Shown in pieces: positions 41,839 to 50,833 of a DNA stretch of 64,000 bases (position 1 is its first letter; each line of letters begins with the position of its first letter). The notes under the pieces were generated by a model. That model was not told the origin of the DNA, searched no databases, and saw only the letters and a list, made by a program, of their open reading frames with translations. The translations under genes and the position numbers were made by a program. Source of the DNA: Pseudomonas sp. NFIX28 (GTDB lineage: Bacteria > Pseudomonadota > Gammaproteobacteria > Pseudomonadales > Pseudomonadaceae); NCBI RefSeq assembly GCF_900107395.1, contig NZ_FNPW01000003.1:50632-114631 (forward strand), given 5' to 3'.

Positions 41839-42909
41839 TTAGAGCAGTGGCGCCACAACCGGCTCTTTACGTGGCCAGGCATCCAGTACCGCCTTGAACA
41901 AGGTGGCCAGGGGAATCGCGAAAAACACCCCCCAGAAGCCCCACAGCCCGCCAAACAACAGTACTGCACAGATGATCGCCACCGGATGCAGGTTTACCGC
42001 CTCGGAGAACAGCAGCGGCACCAGTACGTTGCCGTCCAGGGTCTGAATGATCCCGTAGACCGCCATCAGATAAATGAACTGGTCGCTCCAGCCCCACTGG
42101 AACAAGGCAATCAGCGCTACCGGCACGGTCACCACCACCGCCCCGACGTAGGGCACCACCACCGAAATCCCCACCAGCAACGCCAGCAGCGCCGCATAGT
42201 TCAGCCCCAAGGCAACGAAGGCGATGTATGTGACCCCGCCGCAAATGACGATCTCGATCACCTTGCCACGAATGTAGTTGGCGATCTGCCGGTTCATTTC
42301 CTGGGCCACCCGGGTAATCAGGGCCCGCTCGCGCGGCAGATAGCCGCGCACCCACTGGCTGATCATCGCCCGGTCCTTGAGGAAGAAAAACACCAGGATC
42401 GGCACCAGCACCAGGTAGATCATGATGTTGACCAGCAGCGGCAGGCTGGACAGCGAGAAAGTCAGCGCCCATTGGCCGAATTTACCGATTTCGCCACGCG
42501 CCACCTCGATCGCCTGCAATACCTGCTCGTCGGACACCAGGTGCGGATAACGCTCCGGCAACAGCAAAAGCAGCGATTGCCACTTGGCGAGCATGCCCGG
42601 CAACTCGTTGAACAAGGTGATCAGCTGGTGCCAGAGCAGCGGCACGACGACCACAATGAATACCAGCAGCAGCCCCATGAACAAGGCAAAGACCAGGCCC
42701 ACCGCGGCCCCGCCGGGCAAGCGCCAGCGCTCCAGCGTGAGCACCAGGCCCTGCATCAGGTAGGCCAGCACCATCCCCGCCAACACCGGTGCGAGCATGC
42801 CCCCCAGGGTCAGCACGGCAGTGAAGGCCAGGAATAACAGAACGGCCAGCACCACAGCCTCTTCGTCAGAGAAGTAGCGCTGAATCCAGTCGCGTAACAC
42901 TTTGAACAT
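41839..42909 (-). CDS. AI-2E family transporter / PerM-like permease
   Basis: 356 residues with about eight membrane helices: an N-terminal trio (VVLAVLLFLAFTAVLTLGGM and others), a loop with the amphipathic middle (ERYPHLVSDEQVLQAIEVAR), and a C-terminal set (YAALLALLVGISVVVPYVGA). The family was named after TqsA; other members are Na+/H+ antiporters or of unknown transport role, so AI-2 export should not be assumed. The ATG at 42909 has AAGGA upstream; the TTG at 42912 is less likely. It follows the TusA-like gene by about 40 bp on the same strand. Confidence 0.83.
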   Translation of the reverse strand: MFKVLRDWIQRYFSDEEAVVLAVLLFLAFTAVLTLGGMLAPVLAGMVLAYLMQGLVLTLERWRLPGGAAVGLVFALFMGLLLVFIVVVVPLLWHQLITLFNELPGMLAKWQSLLLLLPERYPHLVSDEQVLQAIEVARGEIGKFGQWALTFSLSSLPLLVNIMIYLVLVPILVFFFLKDRAMISQWVRGYLPRERALITRVAQEMNRQIANYIRGKVIEIVICGGVTYIAFVALGLNYAALLALLVGISVVVPYVGAVVVTVPVALIALFQWGWSDQFIYLMAVYGIIQTLDGNVLVPLLFSEAVNLHPVAIICAVLLFGGLWGFWGVFFAIPLATLFKAVLDAWPRKEPVVAPLL

Positions 42910-42949
42910 CAATGATCCTTAGACAGAGCGCGGTGATTTCCGGGACTGC

Positions 42950-43189
42950 TCAGGCCTTTTTCAGCCAGTAACGATAAACCCCCGCTTCGTCTTCCTCGCG
43001 AAGCAGGGTATGACCGGCCAAACGGGCAAAGGTGCGAAAGTCGCGCTGGGAACCGGCATCGGTGGCGATCACCTTGAGCACCGCGCCGCTGGCCAGGCGA
43101 TTGAGTTCCATCTTGGCCTTGAGCAGCGGCAGCGGGCAGTTCAGCCCGCTGGCATCGAGCTCGGCGTCGTGGGCTACAGCATCAGTCAT
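42950..43189 (-). CDS. TusA-family sulfurtransferase-like protein
   Basis: 79 residues of the TusA (SirA-like) fold. The motif DASGLNCPLPLLKAKMELNR contains the CPxP signature with the active Cys that carries a persulfide. TusA proteins pass sulfur to tRNA thiolation, molybdenum cofactor or other pathways. The homologue in this syntenic position in P. aeruginosa (PA1006, from memory) is linked to molybdate homeostasis, so that role is at least as likely as tRNA modification. It is divergent from the BepA-type gene. Confidence 0.88.
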   Translation of the reverse strand: MTDAVAHDAELDASGLNCPLPLLKAKMELNRLASGAVLKVIATDAGSQRDFRTFARLAGHTLLREEDEAGVYRYWLKKA

Positions 43190-43286
43190 TGCGTCACTCC
43201 GGGCAGGTCGTCGAGGTGCCTAGAATATCTGGTCCACGGCCCGGTGTCCGGCTACAGTAGACTCTTTGTCGACTAAGGCTTTGTGC

Positions 43287-44720
43287 ATGACTTTTTTGCG
43301 CCCTACCCTGCTGACGCTCGCTTGCCTGCTCGCCTCACCAGGCTTCGCCGACGACCTGCCATCACTCGGTGACGCCAGTTCTGCCATTGTCTCGCCCCAA
43401 CAGGAACACCAATTGGGTCGCGCCTGGCTGGCGTTGCTGCGCAGCCAGGTTTCGCAGCTCAATGACCCGCAGCTCAAGGATTACGTCGAGACCAGCGTCT
43501 ACAAACTGGTCGAGACCAGCCAGGTCAACGACCGGCGTCTCGAATTCATTCTGATCAACAGCCCGCAACTCAACGCCTTTGCCGCTCCAGGCGGAATTGT
43601 CGGGGTCAACGGCGGCCTGTTCCTCAATGCCCAGACCGAAGGCGAATATGCCTCGGTGCTGGCTCACGAATTGGCCCACTTGTCGCAACGCCACTTCGCC
43701 CGCGGCGTCGAAGCCTCGCAACGCATGCAGGTGCCAATGATGGCTGCCCTGCTGGCCGGTATCGTGATCGCCGCGGCGGGCGGTGGCGACGCCGGGATCG
43801 CCGCCATTGCCGGCACCCAGGCCGCGGCCATCCAGGAACAACGGCGCTTCTCCCGGCAGAACGAGCAGGAAGCCGACCGCATCGGCATCCTCAACCTGGA
43901 AAAGGCCGGTTATGACCCACGCTCCATGCCGACCATGTTCGAGCGCCTGATGCGCCAGTACCGTTTCGACGCCAAGCCGCCGGAGTTCCTGCTGACTCAC
44001 CCGGTCACCGAATCGCGGATCGCCGACACCCGCAACCGCGCCGAACAGGCCAAGGCCGGCGGCAAGGAAGACAGCCTGCGTTACCAACTGATTCGCGCAC
44101 GGGTGCAATTGATCTACGAAGAGTCTCCTGGCATCGGCGCCAAGCGCTTTCGCGCCCAGCTAGACGAAAACCCGAAAAACGATATCGCCCGCTATGGCCT
44201 CGCCATCGCCCAGATCAAGGGCAGCCAATTCAACGATGCCCGGGAAAACCTGAAGCAGCTGCTGGCCAAGCAGCCCAACGACATCACTTACAACCTGGCT
44301 CAGATCGACCTGGATACTGCCACTAGCCGCTTTTCGGATGCCCAGGCCCGGGTGGATAAAATGCTTGCGCAATATCCGGGCAACTATCCATTGAACCAGG
44401 TCAGGGTCGACCTGCTGCTCAAGCAGAATCGCCCGGCGGACGCCGAAAAGGCCCTGGAAAACCTGCTCAAGACCCGCTCCGACGACCCGGACGTCTGGTA
44501 CTCGGTGGCGGAAACCCGCGGCCTGTCTGGCAATATCATCGGTTTGCATCAGGCACGGGCCGAATATTTCGCCCTGGTCGGCGACTATCGCCAGGCGATC
44601 CAGCAACTGGATTTCGCCAAACGTCGCGCCGGCAGCAACTTCCCCTTGTCTTCGCGGATCGATGCACGTCAGCGTGAGCTCATGGACCAGGAGCAGATGG
44701 TCAAGGACATGATGCGCTGA
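43287..44720 (+). CDS. bepA: BepA-type periplasmic M48 metalloprotease with TPR domain
   Basis: 477 residues with a signal peptide (MTFLRPTLLTLACLLASPGFA). The M48 catalytic motif is VLAHELAHLSQRH (HExxH), with a third ligand Glu in QNEQEADRIGI. The C-terminal ~200 residues are TPR-like helical repeats (YGLAIAQIKGSQFNDARENL; VRVDLLLKQNRPADAEKALE). In E. coli BepA (YfgC) helps assemble or degrade LptD and BamA clients at the outer membrane. Start at ATG 43287; the TTG frame at 43266 is not needed. A bidirectional terminator separates it from the convergent mucD. Confidence 0.88.
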   Translation: MTFLRPTLLTLACLLASPGFADDLPSLGDASSAIVSPQQEHQLGRAWLALLRSQVSQLNDPQLKDYVETSVYKLVETSQVNDRRLEFILINSPQLNAFAAPGGIVGVNGGLFLNAQTEGEYASVLAHELAHLSQRHFARGVEASQRMQVPMMAALLAGIVIAAAGGGDAGIAAIAGTQAAAIQEQRRFSRQNEQEADRIGILNLEKAGYDPRSMPTMFERLMRQYRFDAKPPEFLLTHPVTESRIADTRNRAEQAKAGGKEDSLRYQLIRARVQLIYEESPGIGAKRFRAQLDENPKNDIARYGLAIAQIKGSQFNDARENLKQLLAKQPNDITYNLAQIDLDTATSRFSDAQARVDKMLAQYPGNYPLNQVRVDLLLKQNRPADAEKALENLLKTRSDDPDVWYSVAETRGLSGNIIGLHQARAEYFALVGDYRQAIQQLDFAKRRAGSNFPLSSRIDARQRELMDQEQMVKDMMR

Positions 44721-44740
44721 GCCCAAACAGCGCCAACAAA

Positions 44741-44772
44741 AAAGCCCGCCTCTTTCGAGGCGGGCTTTTTTT
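44741..44772. terminator. Bidirectional terminator between bepA and mucD
   Basis: aaagcccgcctc / gaggcgggcttt around a tttc loop: a perfect 12-bp stem followed by TTTT on the plus strand and preceded by an A-run (TTTTTT on the minus strand). It serves both convergent genes. Confidence 0.93.
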
Positions 44773-44799
44773 AATTGCGCAATCAACCCGCTACACGGA

Positions 44800-46224
44800 T
44801 TACTCGGCCAGTTTGAAGGTAATGAAGCTGGCACGTCCCTGACGCAGAACCCGCATCGATACCGAACGGTTCTTCGGCAGCGCCTGGGCGATTTCAGTGA
44901 AGTTCTTGGTCGAAGTGATCGCCTGATTGTTCAGGTGAGTGATCACGTCGCCCGGCTGCAGGCCGATCAAGGCGGCTGGGCCGTCCTGGACTTCCTTGAT
45001 CACCACGCCACTCCTGAGGTCGTAGGCTTTCTTTTGCTCATCGGTCAGTTCGACCACCGCAACACCCAGACGGTTGCTGCTGCGCTCAGCGCCGGACTTG
45101 CCAATGACATCCAGGGTTTTGTCTTCATCCGGAATCGCACCTACGGTCAATTCGACGTTCTTGCGCTTGCCGTCACGAATCACTTCAAGATTGGCTTTTG
45201 CACCCGCCTTGAGGGCACCCACCAGATGCGGCAGGTCCGCCGACATGACGATCGGCTGGCCATTCATGCTCAGGATCACATCGCCTACCTGCAGGCCACC
45301 CTTGGCCGCCGGGCCGTCGTCCTGGATTTGTGCCACCAGTGCACCGGCCGGTTTTTCCAGGCCGAACGATTCAGCCAGGTCCTTGTTCACTTCCTGGATG
45401 ACCACGCCCAGCCAGCCGCGGCTGACTTTCCCACCGGCTTTCAGCTGGTTGGAAACGTCCATGGCAACGTCGATCGGGATAGCGAAGGACACGCCCATGA
45501 AACCACCGGAACGGGTGTAAATCTGCGAGTTGATACCCACGACCTCACCAGCCAGGTTGAACAGCGGACCACCGGAGTTGCCCGGGTTGATCGGCACGTC
45601 GGTCTGGATGAACGGTACGTAGTTTTCATTCGGCAGGCTGCGGCCGACGGCACTGACGATGCCCTGGGTCACGGTATGGTCGAAACCGAACGGCGAACCG
45701 ATGGCCACAACCCACTGACCGGCTTTCAAGTCCTGGGATTTGCCCAGTTTAAGCACCGGCAGGTCCTTGCCTTCGATTTTCAGCAACGCCACGTCGGACC
45801 GTGGATCGGTGCCGATCAGCTTGGCCTTCAGTTCGCTGCGGTCGGCCAGACGCACAAGAATTTCATCCGCATCGGCAATCACATGGTTGTTGGTGAGGAT
45901 GTAACCGTCCGACGAAATGATGAAGCCCGAGCCCAGGGATTGGGCCTCACGCTGGCGATCGCCACGCGGCGAGCTTGGCGGCGGCATGCCGCGCTCGAAA
46001 AACTCGCGCAACATCGGCGGCAGGCCTTCGAGGTCCGGCATCTGGGCGGAAACCTTGCGGTCCGGGAGTTTCTGCGTAGTACTGATGTTGACCACGGCAG
46101 GCGATGCCTGCTCGACCAGCTGCGTGAAGTCAGGCAAGTCCGCTGCCTGCGCGGCAACGGCCTGACCGAGCACTAGCACAGTAGCGAAAATGGAAAGATA
46201 GGATTTCAAACGTGGTATCGACAT
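44800..46224 (-). CDS. mucD: Periplasmic serine protease MucD (DegP/HtrA family)
   Basis: 474 residues. A signal peptide (YLSIFATVLVLGQAVAAQA) is followed by a trypsin-like domain with the triad His (TNNHVI), Asp (SDVALLKI) and Ser (NPGNSGGPLF), then two PDZ domains (from about SRGWLGVVIQEV and SSNRLGVAVVEL). MucD is a quality-control protease that damps AlgU activation by clearing misfolded envelope proteins. Start at 46224 with GGGAG 6 nt upstream. It follows mucB by 249 bp that hold a hairpin but no mucC, so it may have its own promoter. Confidence 0.95.
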   Translation of the reverse strand: MSIPRLKSYLSIFATVLVLGQAVAAQAADLPDFTQLVEQASPAVVNISTTQKLPDRKVSAQMPDLEGLPPMLREFFERGMPPPSSPRGDRQREAQSLGSGFIISSDGYILTNNHVIADADEILVRLADRSELKAKLIGTDPRSDVALLKIEGKDLPVLKLGKSQDLKAGQWVVAIGSPFGFDHTVTQGIVSAVGRSLPNENYVPFIQTDVPINPGNSGGPLFNLAGEVVGINSQIYTRSGGFMGVSFAIPIDVAMDVSNQLKAGGKVSRGWLGVVIQEVNKDLAESFGLEKPAGALVAQIQDDGPAAKGGLQVGDVILSMNGQPIVMSADLPHLVGALKAGAKANLEVIRDGKRKNVELTVGAIPDEDKTLDVIGKSGAERSSNRLGVAVVELTDEQKKAYDLRSGVVIKEVQDGPAALIGLQPGDVITHLNNQAITSTKNFTEIAQALPKNRSVSMRVLRQGRASFITFKLAE

Positions 46225-46318
46225 ACGGCTCCCATTACAACGAGCGTGGTTAAGCGATAAGGGAACAAGCCGTACCAGGCGATTCGCGCGGTACTTTTGT
46301 CCCGGAAACGACAAACAA

Positions 46319-46342
46319 GGCCAGAACCTAGTGGCTCTGACC
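46319..46342 (-). terminator. Hairpin between mucB and mucD (attenuator candidate)
   Basis: On the minus strand GGTCAGAGCC, loop ACTA, GGTTCTGGCC pair fully when G-U wobbles are allowed (two), followed by TTGTTTG. It sits in the 249-bp gap where mucC would be in P. aeruginosa. A leaky terminator that uncouples mucD from algU-mucAB is plausible. Confidence 0.5.
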
Positions 46343-46472
46343 TATAAGAAAAAACAGGAGGTTTTGCAAATGAAAATGTTCACCGAATATTTAGATGTCT
46401 CGATTGCAAAGCTGCATTGCAGACTTCTTATACAACCAACATTAACGCTCGATGAACACCTCCGGGAGACAT

Positions 46473-47435
46473 TCACTGCACCTTGGCCGGAGCGGCGTCG
46501 GTACGCATCGACAAGGCAATCCGCTCGGCAGTACCGATAGGTATCTCGCCCACCACCGTAACCATCATTTCGCCATTAGGCGTGGTCAGGCGACGGGAAA
46601 CCGCCACGGTCGGGCCCAATTGAGTACGGGTATCGGTTACCGTCGCACCATTGAGCGGTTCAAGGAACACCGAAAAACGGGCCAGGCCATCGCCATACAT
46701 CAGGCTGTTGACCATGATCTTGGTGTCGGGATCTTTGCGCACACTGCTGCTGGTCAGCTCGAAGCCTGGCGGCAACCAATCCGAATGCCAGGTCTGTGCA
46801 GCTTTCACCGCAGCGGCCTTGTCGCTGTCCACGGCGATAGCCTTGCATTCGGCACTGGCCTGAAGCTCGTTGTCTTTTGGCACATCCGCCGTGTCCAGGC
46901 GGGTGAACTGGAAGCGTTCGAGCAACTGCCCCTTATCGTTCAACAGCAACGATTTCAGCGGCAGGCCCGTCTCGCGGTCCAGATGCAATTCAAAACCATA
47001 ACGGTGCTGGTCCCGCGGGGTCAGGGAAACAATGACCGCTGAGCGCCCAGCCACACGCGACTTGCCGATGACAGCAAGGTCGTACCAATTCTTGAGTTTT
47101 TCTGGATCAAGTGAGTGGGCCGAAGAGTTGGGAGAATCCCCCAATCCAGCCACCAGCGTACCGCTGACACACTGGGTACGCCCATCAACACGCACAACCT
47201 CTTGAGCGGAACCGTCGAGCTGAATCAATCGCTCGCGGACCTGACCATCCTGGACACGATGCCAGATGTTATGGGTAGAAAAACTACCGTTACGCTCGTA
47301 GACGAAAGTACCCTGGAAGCTTTGCTGCTGCTCGGCTTGCCCAAGACGTTTCAACCAATCCTGAGCTTCGTCGGCGTGGGCTGGAACAATGAACCAGCCA
47401 CTGAGCAGAAGCGAGAGTAGAGGGATGGCGCGCAT
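46473..47435 (-). CDS. mucB: Periplasmic anti-sigma-factor-stabilising protein MucB (RseB family)
   Basis: 320 residues with a signal peptide (LLSLLLSGWFIVPAHA). The N-terminal LolA-like fold begins DWLKRLGQAEQQQSFQGTFV, and a C-terminal domain covers about 215-310 (HSDWLPPGFELTSSSVRKDP). RseB/MucB binds the periplasmic part of MucA and protects it from AlgW cleavage until lipid or OMP signals release it. It follows mucA by 8 bp. Intact at the expected ~315-320 residues. Confidence 0.95.
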   Translation of the reverse strand: MRAIPLLSLLLSGWFIVPAHADEAQDWLKRLGQAEQQQSFQGTFVYERNGSFSTHNIWHRVQDGQVRERLIQLDGSAQEVVRVDGRTQCVSGTLVAGLGDSPNSSAHSLDPEKLKNWYDLAVIGKSRVAGRSAVIVSLTPRDQHRYGFELHLDRETGLPLKSLLLNDKGQLLERFQFTRLDTADVPKDNELQASAECKAIAVDSDKAAAVKAAQTWHSDWLPPGFELTSSSVRKDPDTKIMVNSLMYGDGLARFSVFLEPLNGATVTDTRTQLGPTVAVSRRLTTPNGEMMVTVVGEIPIGTAERIALSMRTDAAPAKVQ

Positions 47436-47443
47436 GATCCTCC

Positions 47444-48031
47444 TTAACGGTTTTCCAGGCTCGCCGCACGAGCATAAGGCAGAGCGCTTTCAGTGCCCTT
47501 CAGTGCAGCTTCTTGAGCATGCTGACGCAAGTAGCCTGGCAGACGCTGATCGTGCCAGCCTGGCTGACCTTGCAATACACCGTTGGCCATAGGGCCAGTG
47601 GCTTCGGAACTCTCATTGTAGCCGGCCAATACCGCAGGACCTTTTACTTGAGGAGCAGCAAGGGTTGCCTGATTGGATTGCTGTGCCAGCTCGACGCCGG
47701 CGATCTCGTCCTGGTTGTACAGGCGAACACCCGCCAATACGGCAACGGTTACCGATGCGGCAACGGCCAGGCGACCCAGGCTGCGCCATGGACCACGAGC
47801 GGCCTTGGCCGGTACGGCTTCGTCAGCCAGCGCAGCAGAAACGGCCGCGGCGATATCCAGACGCGGAAGCAGCAACTCCTTGTGCATGGCTGCCCGGGCG
47901 ATCTGGTAACGAGCCCAGGTCTCACGGGTTTCCACTTCGTCGACGGCATTCAATACCCGACGTAATTCCAGTTCGTCCGCTTCGTTATCCATCACCGCGG
48001 ACAGCGATTCCTGCAGGGCTTCACGACTCAT
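47444..48031 (-). CDS. mucA: Anti-sigma factor MucA
   Basis: 195 residues, full length. The cytoplasmic N-terminal domain (MSREALQESLSAVMDNEADE, then LELRRVL...) binds AlgU. One membrane helix is at about 86-103 (LAVAASVTVAVLAGV). The periplasmic domain ends in LPYARAASLENR and is the target of regulated proteolysis. No frameshift or truncation of the kind that makes strains mucoid is seen. Start at 48031 with AGGA 7 nt upstream; the ORF that opens at 48166 overlaps algU. It lies 31 bp after algU. Confidence 0.95.
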   Translation of the reverse strand: MSREALQESLSAVMDNEADELELRRVLNAVDEVETRETWARYQIARAAMHKELLLPRLDIAAAVSAALADEAVPAKAARGPWRSLGRLAVAASVTVAVLAGVRLYNQDEIAGVELAQQSNQATLAAPQVKGPAVLAGYNESSEATGPMANGVLQGQPGWHDQRLPGYLRQHAQEAALKGTESALPYARAASLENR

Positions 48032-48062
48032 GGCGGTTCCTCTCTTGGCTGTCGCCGCTGTC

Positions 48063-48644
48063 TCAGGTTTCCTGCAACAACGGCTGCAGGGCTTTATCGA
48101 TGGCCTCCCGAGCGCGGAAAATCCGGGAGCGCACGGTACCCACCGGACATTGCATGACACTGGCAATGTCCTCGTAACTCAGACCATCGAATTCACGTAA
48201 AGTTAAAGCCGTACGCAAATCTTCTGGCAGTTGCTGAATGGTTCGATGGACGGTGCCTTCGATCTCATCCCGCAGCAATGCGCGCTCCGGCGATTCGAGA
48301 TCCTTGAGGCCATGATCGCCATCGTAGAACTCCGCATCCTCGGAACTGACATCGCTATCCGGCGGCCGGCGGCCGCGTGAAACCAGATAGTTTTTCGCCG
48401 TGTTGATGGCGATACGATACAGCCACGTATAAAACGCACTGTCACCGCGGAAATTACCAAGCGCACGGTAAGCCTTGATAAAGGCTTCTTGTGCAACATC
48501 CTGGGCTTCATGGGTGTCGTGCACAAAACGCACGATCAACCCGAGAATTTTGTGCTGGTATTTCAGCACTAGCAGATCGAAAGCTCGCTTGTCGCCGCGC
48601 TGAACGCGCTCGACCAGCTGCTGATCCTCTTCCTGGGTTAGCAT
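48063..48644 (-). CDS. algU: ECF sigma factor AlgU (RpoE/sigma-22)
   Basis: 193 residues, the P. aeruginosa AlgU length, beginning MLTQEEDQQLVERVQRGDKR. Region 2 (FIKAYRALGNFRGDSAFYTW, then LYRIAINTAKNYL) recognises -10, and region 4 (LTLREFDGLSYEDIASVMQC, then PVGTVRSRIFRARE) recognises -35. It drives envelope stress, alginate and osmotic-stress genes, and its own operon. The ATG at 48644 has GGAG upstream; a GTG at 48650 is too close to it. Two AlgU-type promoters lie upstream. Confidence 0.97.
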   Translation of the reverse strand: MLTQEEDQQLVERVQRGDKRAFDLLVLKYQHKILGLIVRFVHDTHEAQDVAQEAFIKAYRALGNFRGDSAFYTWLYRIAINTAKNYLVSRGRRPPDSDVSSEDAEFYDGDHGLKDLESPERALLRDEIEGTVHRTIQQLPEDLRTALTLREFDGLSYEDIASVMQCPVGTVRSRIFRAREAIDKALQPLLQET

Positions 48645-48703
48645 GAACACTCCTCGATAAGCTCGGAGGAGGCTTGCATAACTGAACGATCAGGCTTGCA
48701 AAC

Positions 48704-48730
48704 ATAGACTCGGGCTTTTCGCAAAAGTTC
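48704..48730 (-). promoter_or_regulatory. AlgU (sigma-E type) promoter of algU, proximal
   Basis: On the minus strand GAACTT (48730-48725), 16-bp spacer, TCTAT (48708-48704). This matches the GAACTT-N16/17-TCtga consensus and lies about 60 bp upstream of the algU start. Confidence 0.8.
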
Positions 48731-48896
48731 TCCCCCTCCAAGCAAGTTTCCTGCGGGCTCTGATTTGGCACGCACGAAAAACGCAGCGCGGGCAAGGCCG
48801 GCTGCGCGAATAATCCTGTCGTCGAATTGAGTTGCACGACCACAACACAAGTCCTGCATAAAAACCGACGCTGTCCCTTCTATCAGGCAACCTTCT

Positions 48897-48924
48897 ATTG
48901 AGTTTGGGGCCGTATTAAAAGTTC
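48897..48924 (-). promoter_or_regulatory. AlgU-type promoter of algU, distal
   Basis: On the minus strand GGGAACTTTT with GAACTT at 48924-48919, a 17-bp spacer, and TCAAT (48901-48897). The -35 is perfect; the -10 keeps TC and A. It would add about 250 nt of leader. Confidence 0.55.
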
Positions 48925-49103
48925 CCAATCTTTATAGCCGTGCAGAGCGAACATTGTGTAACCATGAAGAGAAAAAGGTTGCTACATCTTCGATACAGTT
49001 GCCAGCTCCTCGATTTGACAAAAAAAATCGAGCCTCTCGCCACCGCTTCGCGATACCGCTTCTCCCGCATTCATAATTTCATAATGCCACGAAGGCACCG
49101 CTA

Positions 49104-49130
49104 TTGTGCCGATCCCCCCCTCTATATACT
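49104..49130 (+). promoter_or_regulatory. Candidate nadB promoter
   Basis: ttgtgc, 15-bp spacer, tatact (49125-49130), 87 bp before the nadB start. The -10 is good; the spacing is short. Confidence 0.4.
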
Positions 49131-49216
49131 AGTGGGCTGCATGGCTGCTTTGACTCGCCGATCCAGGCGTCTTGCGCCAACCCCGACCCGGGTCGCTTTT
49201 TGAGCGGAATCTTCCA

Positions 49217-50833
49217 ATGAGCCAACAGTTTCAACACGATGTTCTGGTGATAGGCAGCGGCGCTGCCGGTTTGAGCCTTGCGCTGACCTTGCCCGGTCAC
49301 CTGCGCATCGCCGTATTGAGCAAAGGCGATCTTGCCAATGGCTCGACCTACTGGGCTCAGGGCGGCGTCGCCGCGGTGCTGGACGACACCGACACCGTCG
49401 AATCCCACGTCGATGACACCCTCAACGCCGGTGGCGGCCTATGCCATGAAGACGCGGTGCGGTTTACCGTCGAGCACAGCCGCGAGGCCATTCAATGGCT
49501 GATCGATCAAGGCGTCCCCTTTACCCGCGACGAACAATCGAACACCGAAGACGGTGGTTTCGAATTCCACCTGACCCGCGAAGGCGGCCACAGCCATCGC
49601 CGTATCATCCATGCCGCCGACGCCACCGGCGCGGCCATCTTCAAGACTTTGCTGAACCAGGCCCGGCAGCGCCCGAATATCGAGTTGCTGGAACAGCGGG
49701 TCGCCGTCGATCTGATTACCGAAAAACGCCTGGGGCTGGCAGGGGATCGCTGCCTTGGCGCCTATGTGCTCAATCGTGCCACCGGCCAAGTCGATACCTA
49801 CGGCGCACGTTTTGTCATCCTCGCTTCCGGCGGTGCCGCCAAGGTCTACCTCTATACCAGCAACCCGGATGGCGCCTGTGGCGATGGCATCGCCATGGCC
49901 TGGCGTTCGGGCTGCCGGGTGGCCAACCTGGAGTTCAATCAGTTCCACCCGACCTGCCTCTATCATCCGCAGGCCAAGAGTTTCCTGATTACCGAAGCCC
50001 TGCGCGGCGAGGGCGCGCACCTGAAGCTGCCCAACGGTGAACGCTTCATGCAACGTTTCGACCCGCGTGCCGAACTGGCGCCGCGGGATATCGTCGCCCG
50101 GGCCATCGACCATGAAATGAAGCGCCTGGGTATCGATTGCGTATACCTGGACATCAGCCACAAGCCGGAAGCCTTCATCAAGAGTCATTTCCCGACCGTC
50201 TACGAGCGCTGCCTGGAATTCTCCATCGACATCACCAAGCAGCCGATCCCGGTGGTACCGGCCGCGCACTACACCTGCGGCGGAGTGATGGTCGACCAGC
50301 AAGGCCGCACCGACGTCCCGGGCCTGTATGCCATTGGCGAAACCAGCTTCACCGGCCTGCACGGCGCCAACCGCATGGCCAGCAATTCCTTGCTGGAATG
50401 TTTCGTCTATGCCCGTTCCGCCGCGGCCGACATTCTCGAGCAACTGCCGCAGGTCGCCATTCCGATCACCCTGCCCGCCTGGGATGCCAGCCAGGTCACC
50501 GACTCCGACGAAGACGTGATCATTGCGCACAACTGGGACGAACTGCGGCGGTTCATGTGGGACTACGTTGGCATCGTGCGCACCAACAAGCGCCTGCAAC
50601 GGGCTCAGCATCGGGTGCGCCTGCTGCTGGACGAAATCGACGAGTTCTACAGCAATTACAAGGTCAGCCGCGACCTCATCGAACTGCGCAACCTGGCCCA
50701 GGTCGCCGAACTGATGATTCGCTCAGCCATGGCACGCAAGGAAAGCCGGGGCCTGCATTACACCCTCGACTACCCGAACCTGCTGCCCGAAGCGCTGGAC
50801 ACTATTCTGGTGCCGCCCACCTACGGCGACTGA
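49217..50833 (+). CDS. nadB: L-aspartate oxidase
   Basis: 538 residues. The FAD-binding N-terminus is [20 protein letters not shown]. The succinate-dehydrogenase-like flavoprotein motifs [14 protein letters not shown] (family signature with SxxAQGG), HHTCGGV-type [17 protein letters not shown] and [20 protein letters not shown] follow. It oxidises aspartate to iminoaspartate, the first step of NAD synthesis with NadA. Start [10 protein letters not shown] at 49217. It is divergent from algU as in other pseudomonads. Its 3' end overlaps the convergent ygfX gene by 32 bp. Confidence 0.96.
   Translation: MSQQFQHDVLVIGSGAAGLSLALTLPGHLRIAVLSKGDLANGSTYWAQGGVAAVLDDTDTVESHVDDTLNAGGGLCHEDAVRFTVEHSREAIQWLIDQGVPFTRDEQSNTEDGGFEFHLTREGGHSHRRIIHAADATGAAIFKTLLNQARQRPNIELLEQRVAVDLITEKRLGLAGDRCLGAYVLNRATGQVDTYGARFVILASGGAAKVYLYTSNPDGACGDGIAMAWRSGCRVANLEFNQFHPTCLYHPQAKSFLITEALRGEGAHLKLPNGERFMQRFDPRAELAPRDIVARAIDHEMKRLGIDCVYLDISHKPEAFIKSHFPTVYERCLEFSIDITKQPIPVVPAAHYTCGGVMVDQQGRTDVPGLYAIGETSFTGLHGANRMASNSLLECFVYARSAAADILEQLPQVAIPITLPAWDASQVTDSDEDVIIAHNWDELRRFMWDYVGIVRTNKRLQRAQHRVRLLLDEIDEFYSNYKVSRDLIELRNLAQVAELMIRSAMARKESRGLHYTLDYPNLLPEALDTILVPPTYGD

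Larger units (their letters stand above)
48645..49216. other. algU-nadB divergent intergenic region
   Basis: 572 bp with no convincing gene. On the algU side it holds two AlgU-type promoters (48704-48730 and 48897-48924). On the nadB side it holds TTGTGC-15 bp-TATACT (49104-49130). The rest is AT-richer leader sequence, with long untranslated 5' regions implied for both genes. Short open frames here (such as 48508-48843 on the minus strand) have no recognisable product. Confidence 0.6.

Noticed and set aside
42950..43189. Naming the TusA-like gene tusA
   Set aside because: The CPxP motif fits the family, but several TusA paralogues exist in pseudomonads with different roles, so no symbol is given.
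48508..48843. 111-codon minus frame in the algU leader
   Set aside because: It overlaps the algU 5' end and the AlgU promoter; composition and sequence have no protein-like signature.
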